Shown here in pieces: positions 1-6,896 of a stretch of 8,314 nucleotides of DNA (its first letter is position 1; every line of letters begins with the position of its first letter). Location of the stretch: NCBI GenBank assembly GCA_021200345.1, contig JAJQGR010000003.1, positions 1-8,314 on the forward strand. Direction: 5' to 3'. The position numbers were made by a program, and so were the translations under genes. This stretch comes from Lachnospiraceae bacterium. GTDB lineage: Bacteria; Bacillota; Clostridia; Lachnospirales; Lachnospiraceae. The notes under the pieces were generated by a model. It saw only the letters and a program-made list of their open reading frames with translations. It was not told the DNA's origin and made no database searches.

Positions 1-165
1 GAAGCGGCAGAAGAGAGCGCATCGGAAGAAGTCCTGGAGGAGTCATCTGAAGAGGTGATGCAAGAGGAGGCTGCAGAAGAGGCTGTATCGGAGGAGATTT
101 CCGAGGAAGCGGCGGAAGAAGCTATCCTGGAGGAGGCGGCTGAGGAGACAGCCTCTGAGACGGAA
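1..165 (+). repeat. Glu/Ala-rich degenerate repeat region inside the LysM protein gene
   Basis: This stretch encodes about 55 residues built from irregular variants of EEAAEE, EEVLEE, EEISEE and EEAILEE, ending before TEAPAVLGA. It is strongly acidic and low in complexity. It probably forms an extended or helical spacer after a signal peptide that lies outside the window. Being repetitive at the DNA level (variants of GAAGAGGCGGCT-like codon runs), it may vary in length between strains. The left boundary is not visible. Confidence 0.7.
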
Positions 166-3100
166 GCCCCGGCTGTGCTGGGTGCTCAGATTACTTCAGA
201 AGAGGAGAATACTTCTTCTTCCCTTGTCGTATACGATGACGGCTATTGGGAGGATACGGAGACTGGAGACTGGGGTTATTGCTTTGAGGAAGATGGCAGC
301 TTTACCATTCAGATTAACGAGGCAGATCCATACTTCCCTTATGAAGTGCAGTTTACTGTGGATGGGGTGACTACCACTGAGTGGTTCATGGATCAGGATG
401 ATACTGTGACAGTTGGAGGTCATGTATTCGCGGTCAGCGCAATTTTTACAGGGACTCAGGTGACCCGGATGACGCTGGATGTAGCAGGCACGGAGGTGGT
501 GGTATATCCGGAGGAAAAGGAATTTGTGGATGATCCCTACGGGACTTCCACGTTGTCTCTGCTGAATTTGACGGAGAAAAGATTTTCTGTTGATTTGAGC
601 GGTTTTACACCCGTGGAACTGACAATGGTCTCAGTAGGTACTGTGTTTGCCGGAACAGACTATGTCAGCGATACAGACTGCATTTCCTGGGCTTATTCCT
701 GGGGAGATGATTATTCCGTCACGGATTCCAGTGGCACCATGAATTTGAATTATTATTCTTCCTGGCAAATGATTGTGGGAGAGGCGGATCAACTGGCATC
801 TGGAAATACCAGGTATATTGTAAACACGAATGTAAGCACCAGTACATCCTGGCTGACTCCCACTGTATATTTGCAGGATTCTGCTGGTACCCGCACAGAA
901 CAGGATGTAGCAAGATACTCATACTACGGATACAACCCGGAAGAATACATTGTCCTTTCCAATGTTGACCGGACGTCTGATATTGGGGTATATGTAACCC
1001 TGAACGTAAACAGCGAAGTGTATTCTTCTGTGAATTACGCAGAATTGAGAGCCTATGAGGGAGAATACGAAACAGCAGCGGAAGCTGTGGCAAACGGCAC
1101 GGATATTACATCTCAGATCCTTGGGGCAGATATGAGCGTGGCAGACGCTGGTTATCTGTACACGTCCAGCGGATATATCACATTAGTGTCCTTTGACAGC
1201 AGCGGAAACGCGACCGGCTGCCTGCCTGTGGATCTATATATTTCTTTCACATCGAATTATGTCAGCGGCTTTTCCATGTATAAGGATGATGTACGTGTGA
1301 GCCGGACATATACCATGTCTTATTCTGGCTCCAGTGACCTGTATACGATTAAGGCAGAGCTATATAGTGAGTATGATGCGGATTCAGAGTACGGGATTAA
1401 CCTGTATTACTATGAGGCGGGAACCTCAAATAACGATGCTGTAACAGCAGCCTATGTGGGTCAGTATGACAGTATTGCGGCGGCGACAGCGGCCGGTGCT
1501 GAGAATATCAAGGCATCTTTGTTTGACTCTTCTGTAAAATATTATGATAATTTCAGCCAGGGAGTTTATCTCAGCATCTTTGTAGGGGAAGATGGAACGG
1601 AAGATCAGGAAACATATTTTTACTATGTGACAGCAGAGACCGGAGATGTTTCCGTTGGTGCATCGCCTCTTTCCAGTGGAACACTGTTGACTATTAACAG
1701 CTTTGTGACTGAAGATGGAAGTACGATTAGTACGTATTCCTGCTGTGATTCCTATGGTGAGAACAATTATTATATGGTTCTTGTAGGAAGCGATGTAGAC
1801 GTGACAAACCTTGCGATGAATTTCTATGTGTCAAGCAAGGCAAAACTGTACGCTGCAGGCAGCAGCACGGAGGAAGTAAGTGGGGAAAGCTTCCATGATT
1901 ACACAGACATGGTGCAGTTTACAGTTTCTGCTGAAGATGGCACGTCTTCCAAAAATGTCTGGGTTCAGGTTATAAAGGCAACAGAGGGCACCGGGCAGCT
2001 GGTCATCAACAGTTTTGCCGACGCGGATGCCGAAACTACTGTGACAGACGGCGTAATATATTCCACTCGTGAGATGATGCTGGACAGCTATCATAGCAAT
2101 GTCCATGATATTTTGATTGCCAACATGGGAACGGAGGAAATCGAGAGCCTTTCTGTGGAGCTGATCTCCGATGTGGTAGAGCTGGATGAATACTGGACAT
2201 TGACTGGAAACTACCCATTGTCCGGTTATACGGGAATTCAGAACGAAGATTCAGAAGGAAATTATGTCAGCTACGGTGAAATGGATAACCTTGCCATGCT
2301 TCGGTTGACTACCAAGGATGGTGTGGCGGCAGGTACGGATGTGTCCGGCACTTTAACCATCAAATCCGGGGATACTACCCTGGCAGTGCTGACGTTGACA
2401 GGTACGACATCTGATCCGGCCATTGTCACTGATGATATACCAGATGCGGTGCTATATGTTCCTTACGGATCGATGATCCAGAACAGTAATAAATACAGCT
2501 GGAACACGGTATCTTACACACTGACAAGCGGTTCATTGCCGGCTGGTATGGAACTGAAATCCAATGGGGAAATTTACGGCGTTCCGACGGAGACAGGAAC
2601 TTTCACCTTTGGCGTCAGGATGCAGAACAGCTATTCCTCTTTTTCATCCGTCTATAAGACCTTTACCCTGACAGTCCTGGATAATACAGATGAAAACGTA
2701 GAAAATGCTACGGATACAAATTATGAACTGTCGCAAAGAGTGACAGATGTGGGTCTGAATTCCGACAGTGACCAGACAGTGGTGTCTGAAGGTATTTACG
2801 GAGAATTCAAATATGTTTATATTGATGGCGTAAAGCTGACGGAGGGCGAGGATTATACCTCAGAATCGGGCAGCACCAGGATTACGATCAGAAGTGAAAC
2901 CTTAAAGCAGTCCAATACGGTTGGGACACATACAATAGGTATTGAGTTCCGTACCGGAGAGACAGATGATGACGAGGGCACCCTGATGAGGGCCGCACAA
3001 AATTACAATGTTGTGGAAGAGACATCCGATACAGATAGCTCTGACAGTACGGATACTTCATCTTCCGATACTTCATCTTCTGATACTTCATCTTCTGATA

Positions 3101-3591
3101 CTTCATCTTCTGATGCATCATCCGGTGATAATGCAAATATCTCATCCAATGATACGGGCAGCACTTCAACTCCTTCGTATTCAACCGAAGAGGATACGGT
3201 GACAGAGGAGGAAAGCGAGGTTACCACAGAAGATATCATCGAAACGCTGACTTATACTGTGGTATCTGGCGATACGTTATGGAGTATTGCGGCAAGATAC
3301 TATGGAGACGGTACACTGTGGACCAGACTGTATGAGGATAACATGGATGTGATCAGTGATCCCAATCGAATCTATGCGGGGATGCAGCTGACCATATATG
3401 TGACAGTCAGTACTACAAGCTTTGAGAGTAATACCTATACTGTGAAGTCTGGAGACAGCCTGTGGAAGATTGCCGCGGAAATTTATGGCAACGGCCGCAG
3501 CTGGAGAAGAATCTATAACGCAAATACAGATATTATCTCAGATCCGAACAGTATCAGAATAGGAATGACTCTGGTAATACCTGAAATTTAA
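1..3591 (+). CDS. Large modular surface/secreted protein with two C-terminal LysM domains (5' end missing)
   Basis: The frame is open from base 1 to TAA at 3589-3591, so the start and any signal peptide lie upstream; the GTG at 55 and ATG at 58 are internal. 1196 residues are visible, numbered here from base 1. Residues 1-55 are Glu/Ala-rich. About 60-590 is Tyr/Ser/Asp-rich, beta-sandwich-like and unassigned, with a diverged internal duplication. About 590-660 resembles a cadherin-like/DUF5018-type sandwich (FTVSAEDGTSSKNVWVQV). About 807-894 is a putative Ig (He_PIG-type) domain (GSLPAGMELKSNGEIYGVP). About 934-984 resembles an X2-like module (YIDGVKLTEGEDY). About 1001-1042 is a Ser/Asp linker. 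LysM domains follow at about 1084-1134 (YTVVSGDTLWSIAARYYG) and 1145-1196 (YTVKSGDSLWKIAAEIYG). LysM binds the N-acetylglucosamine-containing glycan of peptidoglycan, so non-covalent wall attachment is inferred; no LPxTG is present. The ligand of the other modules is unknown. It could be an adhesin or a wall-associated stalk protein. Confidence 0.9.
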   Translation, partial: EAAEESASEEVLEESSEEVMQEEAAEEAVSEEISEEAAEEAILEEAAEETASETEAPAVLGAQITSEEENTSSSLVVYDDGYWEDTETGDWGYCFEEDGSFTIQINEADPYFPYEVQFTVDGVTTTEWFMDQDDTVTVGGHVFAVSAIFTGTQVTRMTLDVAGTEVVVYPEEKEFVDDPYGTSTLSLLNLTEKRFSVDLSGFTPVELTMVSVGTVFAGTDYVSDTDCISWAYSWGDDYSVTDSSGTMNLNYYSSWQMIVGEADQLASGNTRYIVNTNVSTSTSWLTPTVYLQDSAGTRTEQDVARYSYYGYNPEEYIVLSNVDRTSDIGVYVTLNVNSEVYSSVNYAELRAYEGEYETAAEAVANGTDITSQILGADMSVADAGYLYTSSGYITLVSFDSSGNATGCLPVDLYISFTSNYVSGFSMYKDDVRVSRTYTMSYSGSSDLYTIKAELYSEYDADSEYGINLYYYEAGTSNNDAVTAAYVGQYDSIAAATAAGAENIKASLFDSSVKYYDNFSQGVYLSIFVGEDGTEDQETYFYYVTAETGDVSVGASPLSSGTLLTINSFVTEDGSTISTYSCCDSYGENNYYMVLVGSDVDVTNLAMNFYVSSKAKLYAAGSSTEEVSGESFHDYTDMVQFTVSAEDGTSSKNVWVQVIKATEGTGQLVINSFADADAETTVTDGVIYSTREMMLDSYHSNVHDILIANMGTEEIESLSVELISDVVELDEYWTLTGNYPLSGYTGIQNEDSEGNYVSYGEMDNLAMLRLTTKDGVAAGTDVSGTLTIKSGDTTLAVLTLTGTTSDPAIVTDDIPDAVLYVPYGSMIQNSNKYSWNTVSYTLTSGSLPAGMELKSNGEIYGVPTETGTFTFGVRMQNSYSSFSSVYKTFTLTVLDNTDENVENATDTNYELSQRVTDVGLNSDSDQTVVSEGIYGEFKYVYIDGVKLTEGEDYTSESGSTRITIRSETLKQSNTVGTHTIGIEFRTGETDDDEGTLMRAAQNYNVVEETSDTDSSDSTDTSSSDTSSSDTSSSDTSSSDASSGDNANISSNDTGSTSTPSYSTEEDTVTEEESEVTTEDIIETLTYTVVSGDTLWSIAARYYGDGTLWTRLYEDNMDVISDPNRIYAGMQLTIYVTVSTTSFESNTYTVKSGDSLWKIAAEIYGNGRSWRRIYNANTDIISDPNSIRIGMTLVIPEI
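3052..3126 (+). repeat. 15-bp tandem repeat encoding DTSSS
   Basis: Four near-identical 15-bp units (GATACTTCATCTTC followed by C or T) run from 3052 to 3111. A fifth, degenerate copy at 3112-3126 encodes DASSG. They encode a Ser/Asp/Thr linker between the beta-sandwich part and the LysM domains. The unit length is a multiple of three, so copy-number change would keep the frame. It is a coding minisatellite, not a CRISPR array. Confidence 0.9.
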
Positions 3592-3603
3592 AAGGCAGCT
3601 TTG

Positions 3604-3645
3604 AAAATGCGGCCCGGAGGAACTGCCTCTGGGTCGTATTTTTTT
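3604..3645 (+). terminator. Strong rho-independent terminator after the LysM protein gene
   Basis: The 5' arm at 3606-3620 (AATGCGGCCCGGAGG) pairs with the 3' arm at 3626-3640 (CCTCTGGGTCGTATT) over 15 bp, including three G-U pairs, around a five-base loop (AACTG). A run of T residues follows directly to 3645, and A residues precede the 5' arm. It sits 14 bases after the stop codon. It should separate the LysM gene from the pilus operon. Confidence 0.93.
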
Positions 3646-3676
3646 ACAAAATTTTTATGGAATGGACGACGTATCG

Positions 3677-3706
3677 ACTACATCCGATCAAAGAATATGC
3701 TATACT
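3677..3706 (+). promoter_or_regulatory. Predicted extended -10 promoter for the pilus operon
   Basis: TGCTATACT at 3698-3706 is a TGn-extended -10 (TATACT matches TATAAT at 5 of 6). The -35 is weak: ACTACA at 3677-3682 with an 18-base spacer shares only the last three bases with TTGACA. An extended -10 can compensate for a poor -35. Transcription would start near 3713 and leave a leader of about 200 nt before the pilin ATG. No other promoter of similar quality is evident in the 3646-3920 interval. The identical nonamer occurs in the metK promoter. Confidence 0.6.
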
Positions 3707-3883
3707 CCTTTTGTCGACATATCCGAAAGAAAGAGCGCGCACAGGGAAATACCCCGGTTTTTGCGCCGCGGCCGGTGCTTCATTTCCGGAACACGGCGTG
3801 AGATATACGAACAGATCCTGTCCCATACTTTATGTGAGGACAGGCACCACCGTACGAAAGCAAGATGAAATATTTCCGGTGGG
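3707..3883 (+). promoter_or_regulatory. Structured 5' leader of the pilus operon
   Basis: No convincing gene is seen here. Two stem-loops can be drawn. The first is GCGCCG (3763-3768) with CGGTGC (3773-3778), one G-U pair, loop CGGC, followed by TTCATTT, which is too poor a U-tract for a confident terminator. The second is CCTGTCC (3817-3823) with GGACAGG (3838-3844), whose loop can fold further as CATA-CTT-TATG. The octamer ATTTCCGG occurs at 3782-3789 and again at 3872-3879. No known riboswitch consensus was recognised by eye. A role in regulating pilin expression is inference only. Confidence 0.5.
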
Positions 3884-3923
3884 AAGGAGGGACAGTTTGA
3901 TATAAACTGTCGGACAGTATATG
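3884..3923 (+). promoter_or_regulatory. Ribosome binding site separated from the pilin ATG by a perfect hairpin
   Basis: A strong Shine-Dalgarno, AAGGAGG, lies at 3884-3890, about 30 bases before the ATG at 3921, which is far beyond the usual 5-10. The gap contains a perfect 8-bp inverted repeat, GACAGTTT (3891-3898) and AAACTGTC (3904-3911), with loop GATAT, and then nine bases (GGACAGTAT). If the stem folds, the Shine-Dalgarno comes to an effective spacing of about nine bases. An in-frame TAA at 3903-3905 rules out an upstream start for the pilin. In DNA form the dyad could instead be an operator. Confidence 0.7.
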
Positions 3924-6032
3924 AAGAAATTCTGGAGTAAGATGGCGGCGGTGTGCCTGGCCATGGTGATGGCGGCGGTGTCCGCCGGCGGTTCTGTGAT
4001 GGCGTCGACCGGTACAACCGATATTATCGAACAGGATCGGGATTGTTCCCTGACAATCTACAAGTATGACCTGGCTGCGTATGAAAGCGATCATGGCAGC
4101 ATAGAAGATCTGGAGAGAGCCTCCAACGGAGAGGCAGAGAGCGAGGAGGTAACCAACGCGCTGAGGGACTATGCGCTGTGGGACGTTGAATTTGGCATGG
4201 TCAGAGTTGGGAAGATGTTAGAGTACTATGATGAAACTGACGGCTCCCTTACGCTGTGCTACGGGATTCCCAATGATCTGGCAGCTGTGCTGGGACTGGA
4301 TGACGGGGATACCTATCCGCCTGTGTATTATGACTTTTATGGTTTTTATACGGCCTCTCAGATCAATACGGCTCTGTCAGTGCTTCTGGCGGACGGCAAC
4401 AGTGGCAAAAGTGCTGTGGAAGCCTGGTTACTGGGACGGGGCAGCAATGTGAAGTACGGCACAACGGATTACAATGGACAGATTGTGTTTGATGAACTGA
4501 ATGACGGACTTTACCTTGTGGTGGAGACCGGGGTCCCGTCAAATGTGGGAACGACCACGGATCCGTTTTTTGTGTCCCTTCCCATGACTGACCCGGATGG
4601 GGACAGCTGGATCTATGATGTTTATGTCTATCCGAAAAACCAGACCAGTGTTTCCACCATTGACAAGCTGGTGCTGGATTCTGACAGTCTCAGTGACAGC
4701 GGAACTGACACTTACAAGGACGTGGAGGATGCCAGTGAGGGAGATATCCTGAATTACAGGATTGTGACGGAGATGCCGACGATTACATCGGAAGCAACCT
4801 ATCTGAGCAGCCTGGTTGTCAGGGATGTGCAGAGTGAGGGACTGTATTACAATGAGGATGTCCAGATCTGGTGGTATCAGAGCGAGTCGGAGGCCAGAAG
4901 CGACACCGCCGGAACGGGCGCGGCGCAGAAATGGACTTCCGGAAGTGAATATTTTACGCCGGTTTACAGCGGTACGACAACTGTATATGAGAGGAATGAG
5001 GCCACGGACACCCTGGAGGAAAGGCAGGTGGCAACAGGAACGATGACATTGGCGCTCACGGAGGCGGGCTTGTCTGAACTGAATCGCCAGTACAGTGATT
5101 ACTACATGACAGTGGTTTATACCTCCACCATGTACTCCGGAAGCAGTGTGGTGCTTGGAGACGCCGGTAACCCCAATGCCGCCATCCTGACATGGAAGAG
5201 AGGTTCCTCTGAGGAATATATCATTGCGGATGTGGCGGAGGTGTATTCCTACGGGATTTCCGGGTATTTTACCACAAAGGTGGAGGAGGCCTCCCCGTTT
5301 AAAACCTTTACGAATTCTACAGGCATCGTGACGGATGTGGACGCCAGTAATGCGGCGTTTGTGCTCTATAATGCTGACAGGGGCGCTGGCTATTACGTGA
5401 AGACCACACAAATCAACAGCATCACCGGCGCCTCTGACGGCGTCACATATTATGTAGTGGACGATGAAGAAAAGTATTATATGGATCTTCTCGACGTCTC
5501 CGCGGGAGAATACGAAACGCTGATGGATCCGGAAATTCTGGAAGAGATTCTGATCAGACCCAACAGTGACGGCTATCTTCGCATAGAGGGTCTGGAGGCC
5601 GGCCGTTACATATTGACGGAGGTTTACACGGTGGATGGGTATTCACTGCTGAGTGAGTATGTTGGAATTGATATCAATTCCACCAGTGTGGATATCGTAC
5701 CGGACACGGAGAACTGGTGTGACTGGGGAAGATGGCTGGAATCCTGTGACCTTACCGATGGCACTCTGGAGATGCTGTATGAAGGAATGAAAATGGGAGC
5801 CAGTTCGTATGTGAGCGGAGCAGAGGGCGCTATGGGAGCCGGTGTTGTCGGTGAGAGCAACCGGATTATTTCTGACAATGGATACCTTATGCTGAACATT
5901 GAGAATACCAGTACCTTTGACCTTCCTCAGACCGGCGGCATGGGTACGATCCTGTTTACCCTGGCCGGAGCCGTTGTAGTTATTCTGGGCATCGCCTTTG
6001 TGACCGGAAGCAGGGGGAAAGGCAGGGCATAA
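3921..6032 (+). CDS. Isopeptide-forming backbone (major) pilin with LPQTG sorting signal
   Basis: This is the structural subunit of a sortase-assembled Gram-positive pilus, 703 residues, longer than many backbone pilins. The signal peptide is residues 1 to about 28 (MKK start, hydrophobic core, likely cleavage after VMA). The pilin motif W-x3-VxVYPK is exact at 230-239; K239 is the expected acceptor lysine for polymerisation. Likely isopeptide-domain features are K48 (IYKYD) with an E-box-like YLVVET (E202) in the N-terminal domain, K249 (IDKLV) opening the middle domain, and K453 (FTTKVEE) with E-box YILTE (E567) in the C-terminal SpaA-like domain. A Trp/Cys-rich piece includes C600 and C609. 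The sorting signal is LPQTG at 668-672, a membrane helix at about 676-696 and a basic tail (RGKGRA). The start is fixed by the signal peptide and an in-frame stop at 3903. The next gene begins immediately after the stop. The isopeptide pairs are predicted from family pattern, not shown. Confidence 0.93.
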   Translation: MKKFWSKMAAVCLAMVMAAVSAGGSVMASTGTTDIIEQDRDCSLTIYKYDLAAYESDHGSIEDLERASNGEAESEEVTNALRDYALWDVEFGMVRVGKMLEYYDETDGSLTLCYGIPNDLAAVLGLDDGDTYPPVYYDFYGFYTASQINTALSVLLADGNSGKSAVEAWLLGRGSNVKYGTTDYNGQIVFDELNDGLYLVVETGVPSNVGTTTDPFFVSLPMTDPDGDSWIYDVYVYPKNQTSVSTIDKLVLDSDSLSDSGTDTYKDVEDASEGDILNYRIVTEMPTITSEATYLSSLVVRDVQSEGLYYNEDVQIWWYQSESEARSDTAGTGAAQKWTSGSEYFTPVYSGTTTVYERNEATDTLEERQVATGTMTLALTEAGLSELNRQYSDYYMTVVYTSTMYSGSSVVLGDAGNPNAAILTWKRGSSEEYIIADVAEVYSYGISGYFTTKVEEASPFKTFTNSTGIVTDVDASNAAFVLYNADRGAGYYVKTTQINSITGASDGVTYYVVDDEEKYYMDLLDVSAGEYETLMDPEILEEILIRPNSDGYLRIEGLEAGRYILTEVYTVDGYSLLSEYVGIDINSTSVDIVPDTENWCDWGRWLESCDLTDGTLEMLYEGMKMGASSYVSGAEGAMGAGVVGESNRIISDNGYLMLNIENTSTFDLPQTGGMGTILFTLAGAVVVILGIAFVTGSRGKGRA

Positions 6033-6896
6033 TTGGAGCGCTTTAAGAGGACTCTGATGTTGGTACTGATCATTGCGGCGGGAGCAGGGCTGATGGGTTA
6101 TCCTTTTATCGCCAACTGGGTGTTTGTTCATCGGGCAGACAGTCTGATCATCAGCTATGACGCCGGGATTGACAATACCCAGGAGGAAGAGCTTGCCAAA
6201 GCCTGGGAAAAGGCGCGGCAGTATAATGAGGTGCTGGCCTCAGGAAGTGCGGAGCTTCAGGATCCGTTTTCGGTTAAAACTCTGGCATCTTCGGAAAGTA
6301 TTTATTCTGAACTGCTGAATTTCAACGGAACCGGACTGATGGGCTATATCAGCATCCCATGTCTTGATCTGACCCTGCCGGTCAACCACGGTACCGACAG
6401 CCAGGTACTGGAGAAAGGGGTCGGCCATCTGGCCGGTTCCTCTCTGCCGGTGGGTGGGGATTCTGCTCATTGTGTACTGACCGGTCACACCGGATTAAGC
6501 AGCGCCAGACTGTTTACGGATCTGAATCAGCTGGAAGAAGGAGATATTTTTATCCTTACAATCCTGAATGAGAAGCTTGCCTATGAGGTGGATCAGATTC
6601 TGGTGGTAGAGCCGAACGATATTTCCGCTTTGCAGATTGAGAGCGGGATGGATTATTGTACTTTGGTTACCTGTACGCCCTACGGGATTAATACCCATCG
6701 ACTGCTGGTCAGGGGTGTCAGAACGGAATATGAGGAAACCCTGGAGGAACCCGGGGCAGTTTCTCTTAAAACAGGAGAAAGCCGATGGATGAGTGAATAC
6801 ATCAAAGCACTGGCGGTTTCAGGGGCGGTTCTGATCGCTGCGCTGTTTTTGCTGTTCGCTTTGAGAGCGCTGCGCAGCAGGAGGAGCCATGGGTAA
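6033..6896 (+). CDS. srtC: Class C sortase with DPF lid (pilus polymerase)
   Basis: This membrane-bound cysteine transpeptidase of 287 residues should cleave the pilin LPQTG between T and G and join it to the lysine of the next pilin. There is an N-terminal membrane segment at about 7-27 and a C-terminal one at about 259-279 with a basic tail (RSRRSHG). The lid motif DPF is at 77-79, typical of class C. The catalytic triad is H152 (TGHTG), C214 (TLVTCTPYG) and R223 (THRLLVRG), with His-Cys and Cys-Arg spacings of 62 and 9. The start is TTG directly after the pilin TAA, preceded by purine-rich AAAGGCAGGG (6018-6027). The upstream frame belongs to the pilin, so translation is probably coupled to it. 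ATG at 6057 (residue 9) is an alternative start that would lose the basic N-terminus (ERFKR). The gene overlaps the next by 8 bases. Confidence 0.93.
   Translation: MERFKRTLMLVLIIAAGAGLMGYPFIANWVFVHRADSLIISYDAGIDNTQEEELAKAWEKARQYNEVLASGSAELQDPFSVKTLASSESIYSELLNFNGTGLMGYISIPCLDLTLPVNHGTDSQVLEKGVGHLAGSSLPVGGDSAHCVLTGHTGLSSARLFTDLNQLEEGDIFILTILNEKLAYEVDQILVVEPNDISALQIESGMDYCTLVTCTPYGINTHRLLVRGVRTEYEETLEEPGAVSLKTGESRWMSEYIKALAVSGAVLIAALFLLFALRALRSRRSHG

Noticed and set aside
3052..3126. CRISPR-like array.
   Set aside because: The units are 15 bp, head to tail, without spacers and in frame within a gene; it is a coding minisatellite.
3705..3710. CTCCTT is an exact complement of the AAGGAG in the pilin Shine-Dalgarno, suggesting an anti-Shine-Dalgarno.
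   Set aside because: It overlaps the -10 element and lies upstream of the predicted transcription start, so it should not be in the mRNA.
3763..3780. Transcription attenuator in the middle of the leader.
   Set aside because: The 6-bp GC-rich stem is followed by TTCATTT, not a continuous T-run, so intrinsic termination is not supported.
3713..3920. c-di-GMP or other known riboswitch in the pilus leader.
   Set aside because: No conserved core of a riboswitch class that I know was recognised by eye. A covariance-model search would be needed to exclude a diverged one.
3601..4094. Several small open frames on both strands in the intergenic leader.
   Set aside because: They overlap the terminator, the promoter or the pilin start, share the same bases in different frames, and encode Arg/Pro-rich peptides without recognisable features.
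5277..5336. Apparent loss of the isopeptide lysine in the C-terminal pilin domain, because the strand before AAFVLYN reads VTDVD rather than TKVD.
   Set aside because: A better alignment puts the expected lysine earlier, at K453 in YSYGISGYFTTKVEE, with an insertion before AAFVLYN, so the pair with E567 is probably intact.
4539..5411. Long open frame of 290 codons on the - strand inside the pilin gene.
   Set aside because: It is fully antisense to a gene with clear family motifs. Its translation has no recognisable domain, and I identified no ribosome binding site. It is best explained as a shadow of the pilin codon usage.
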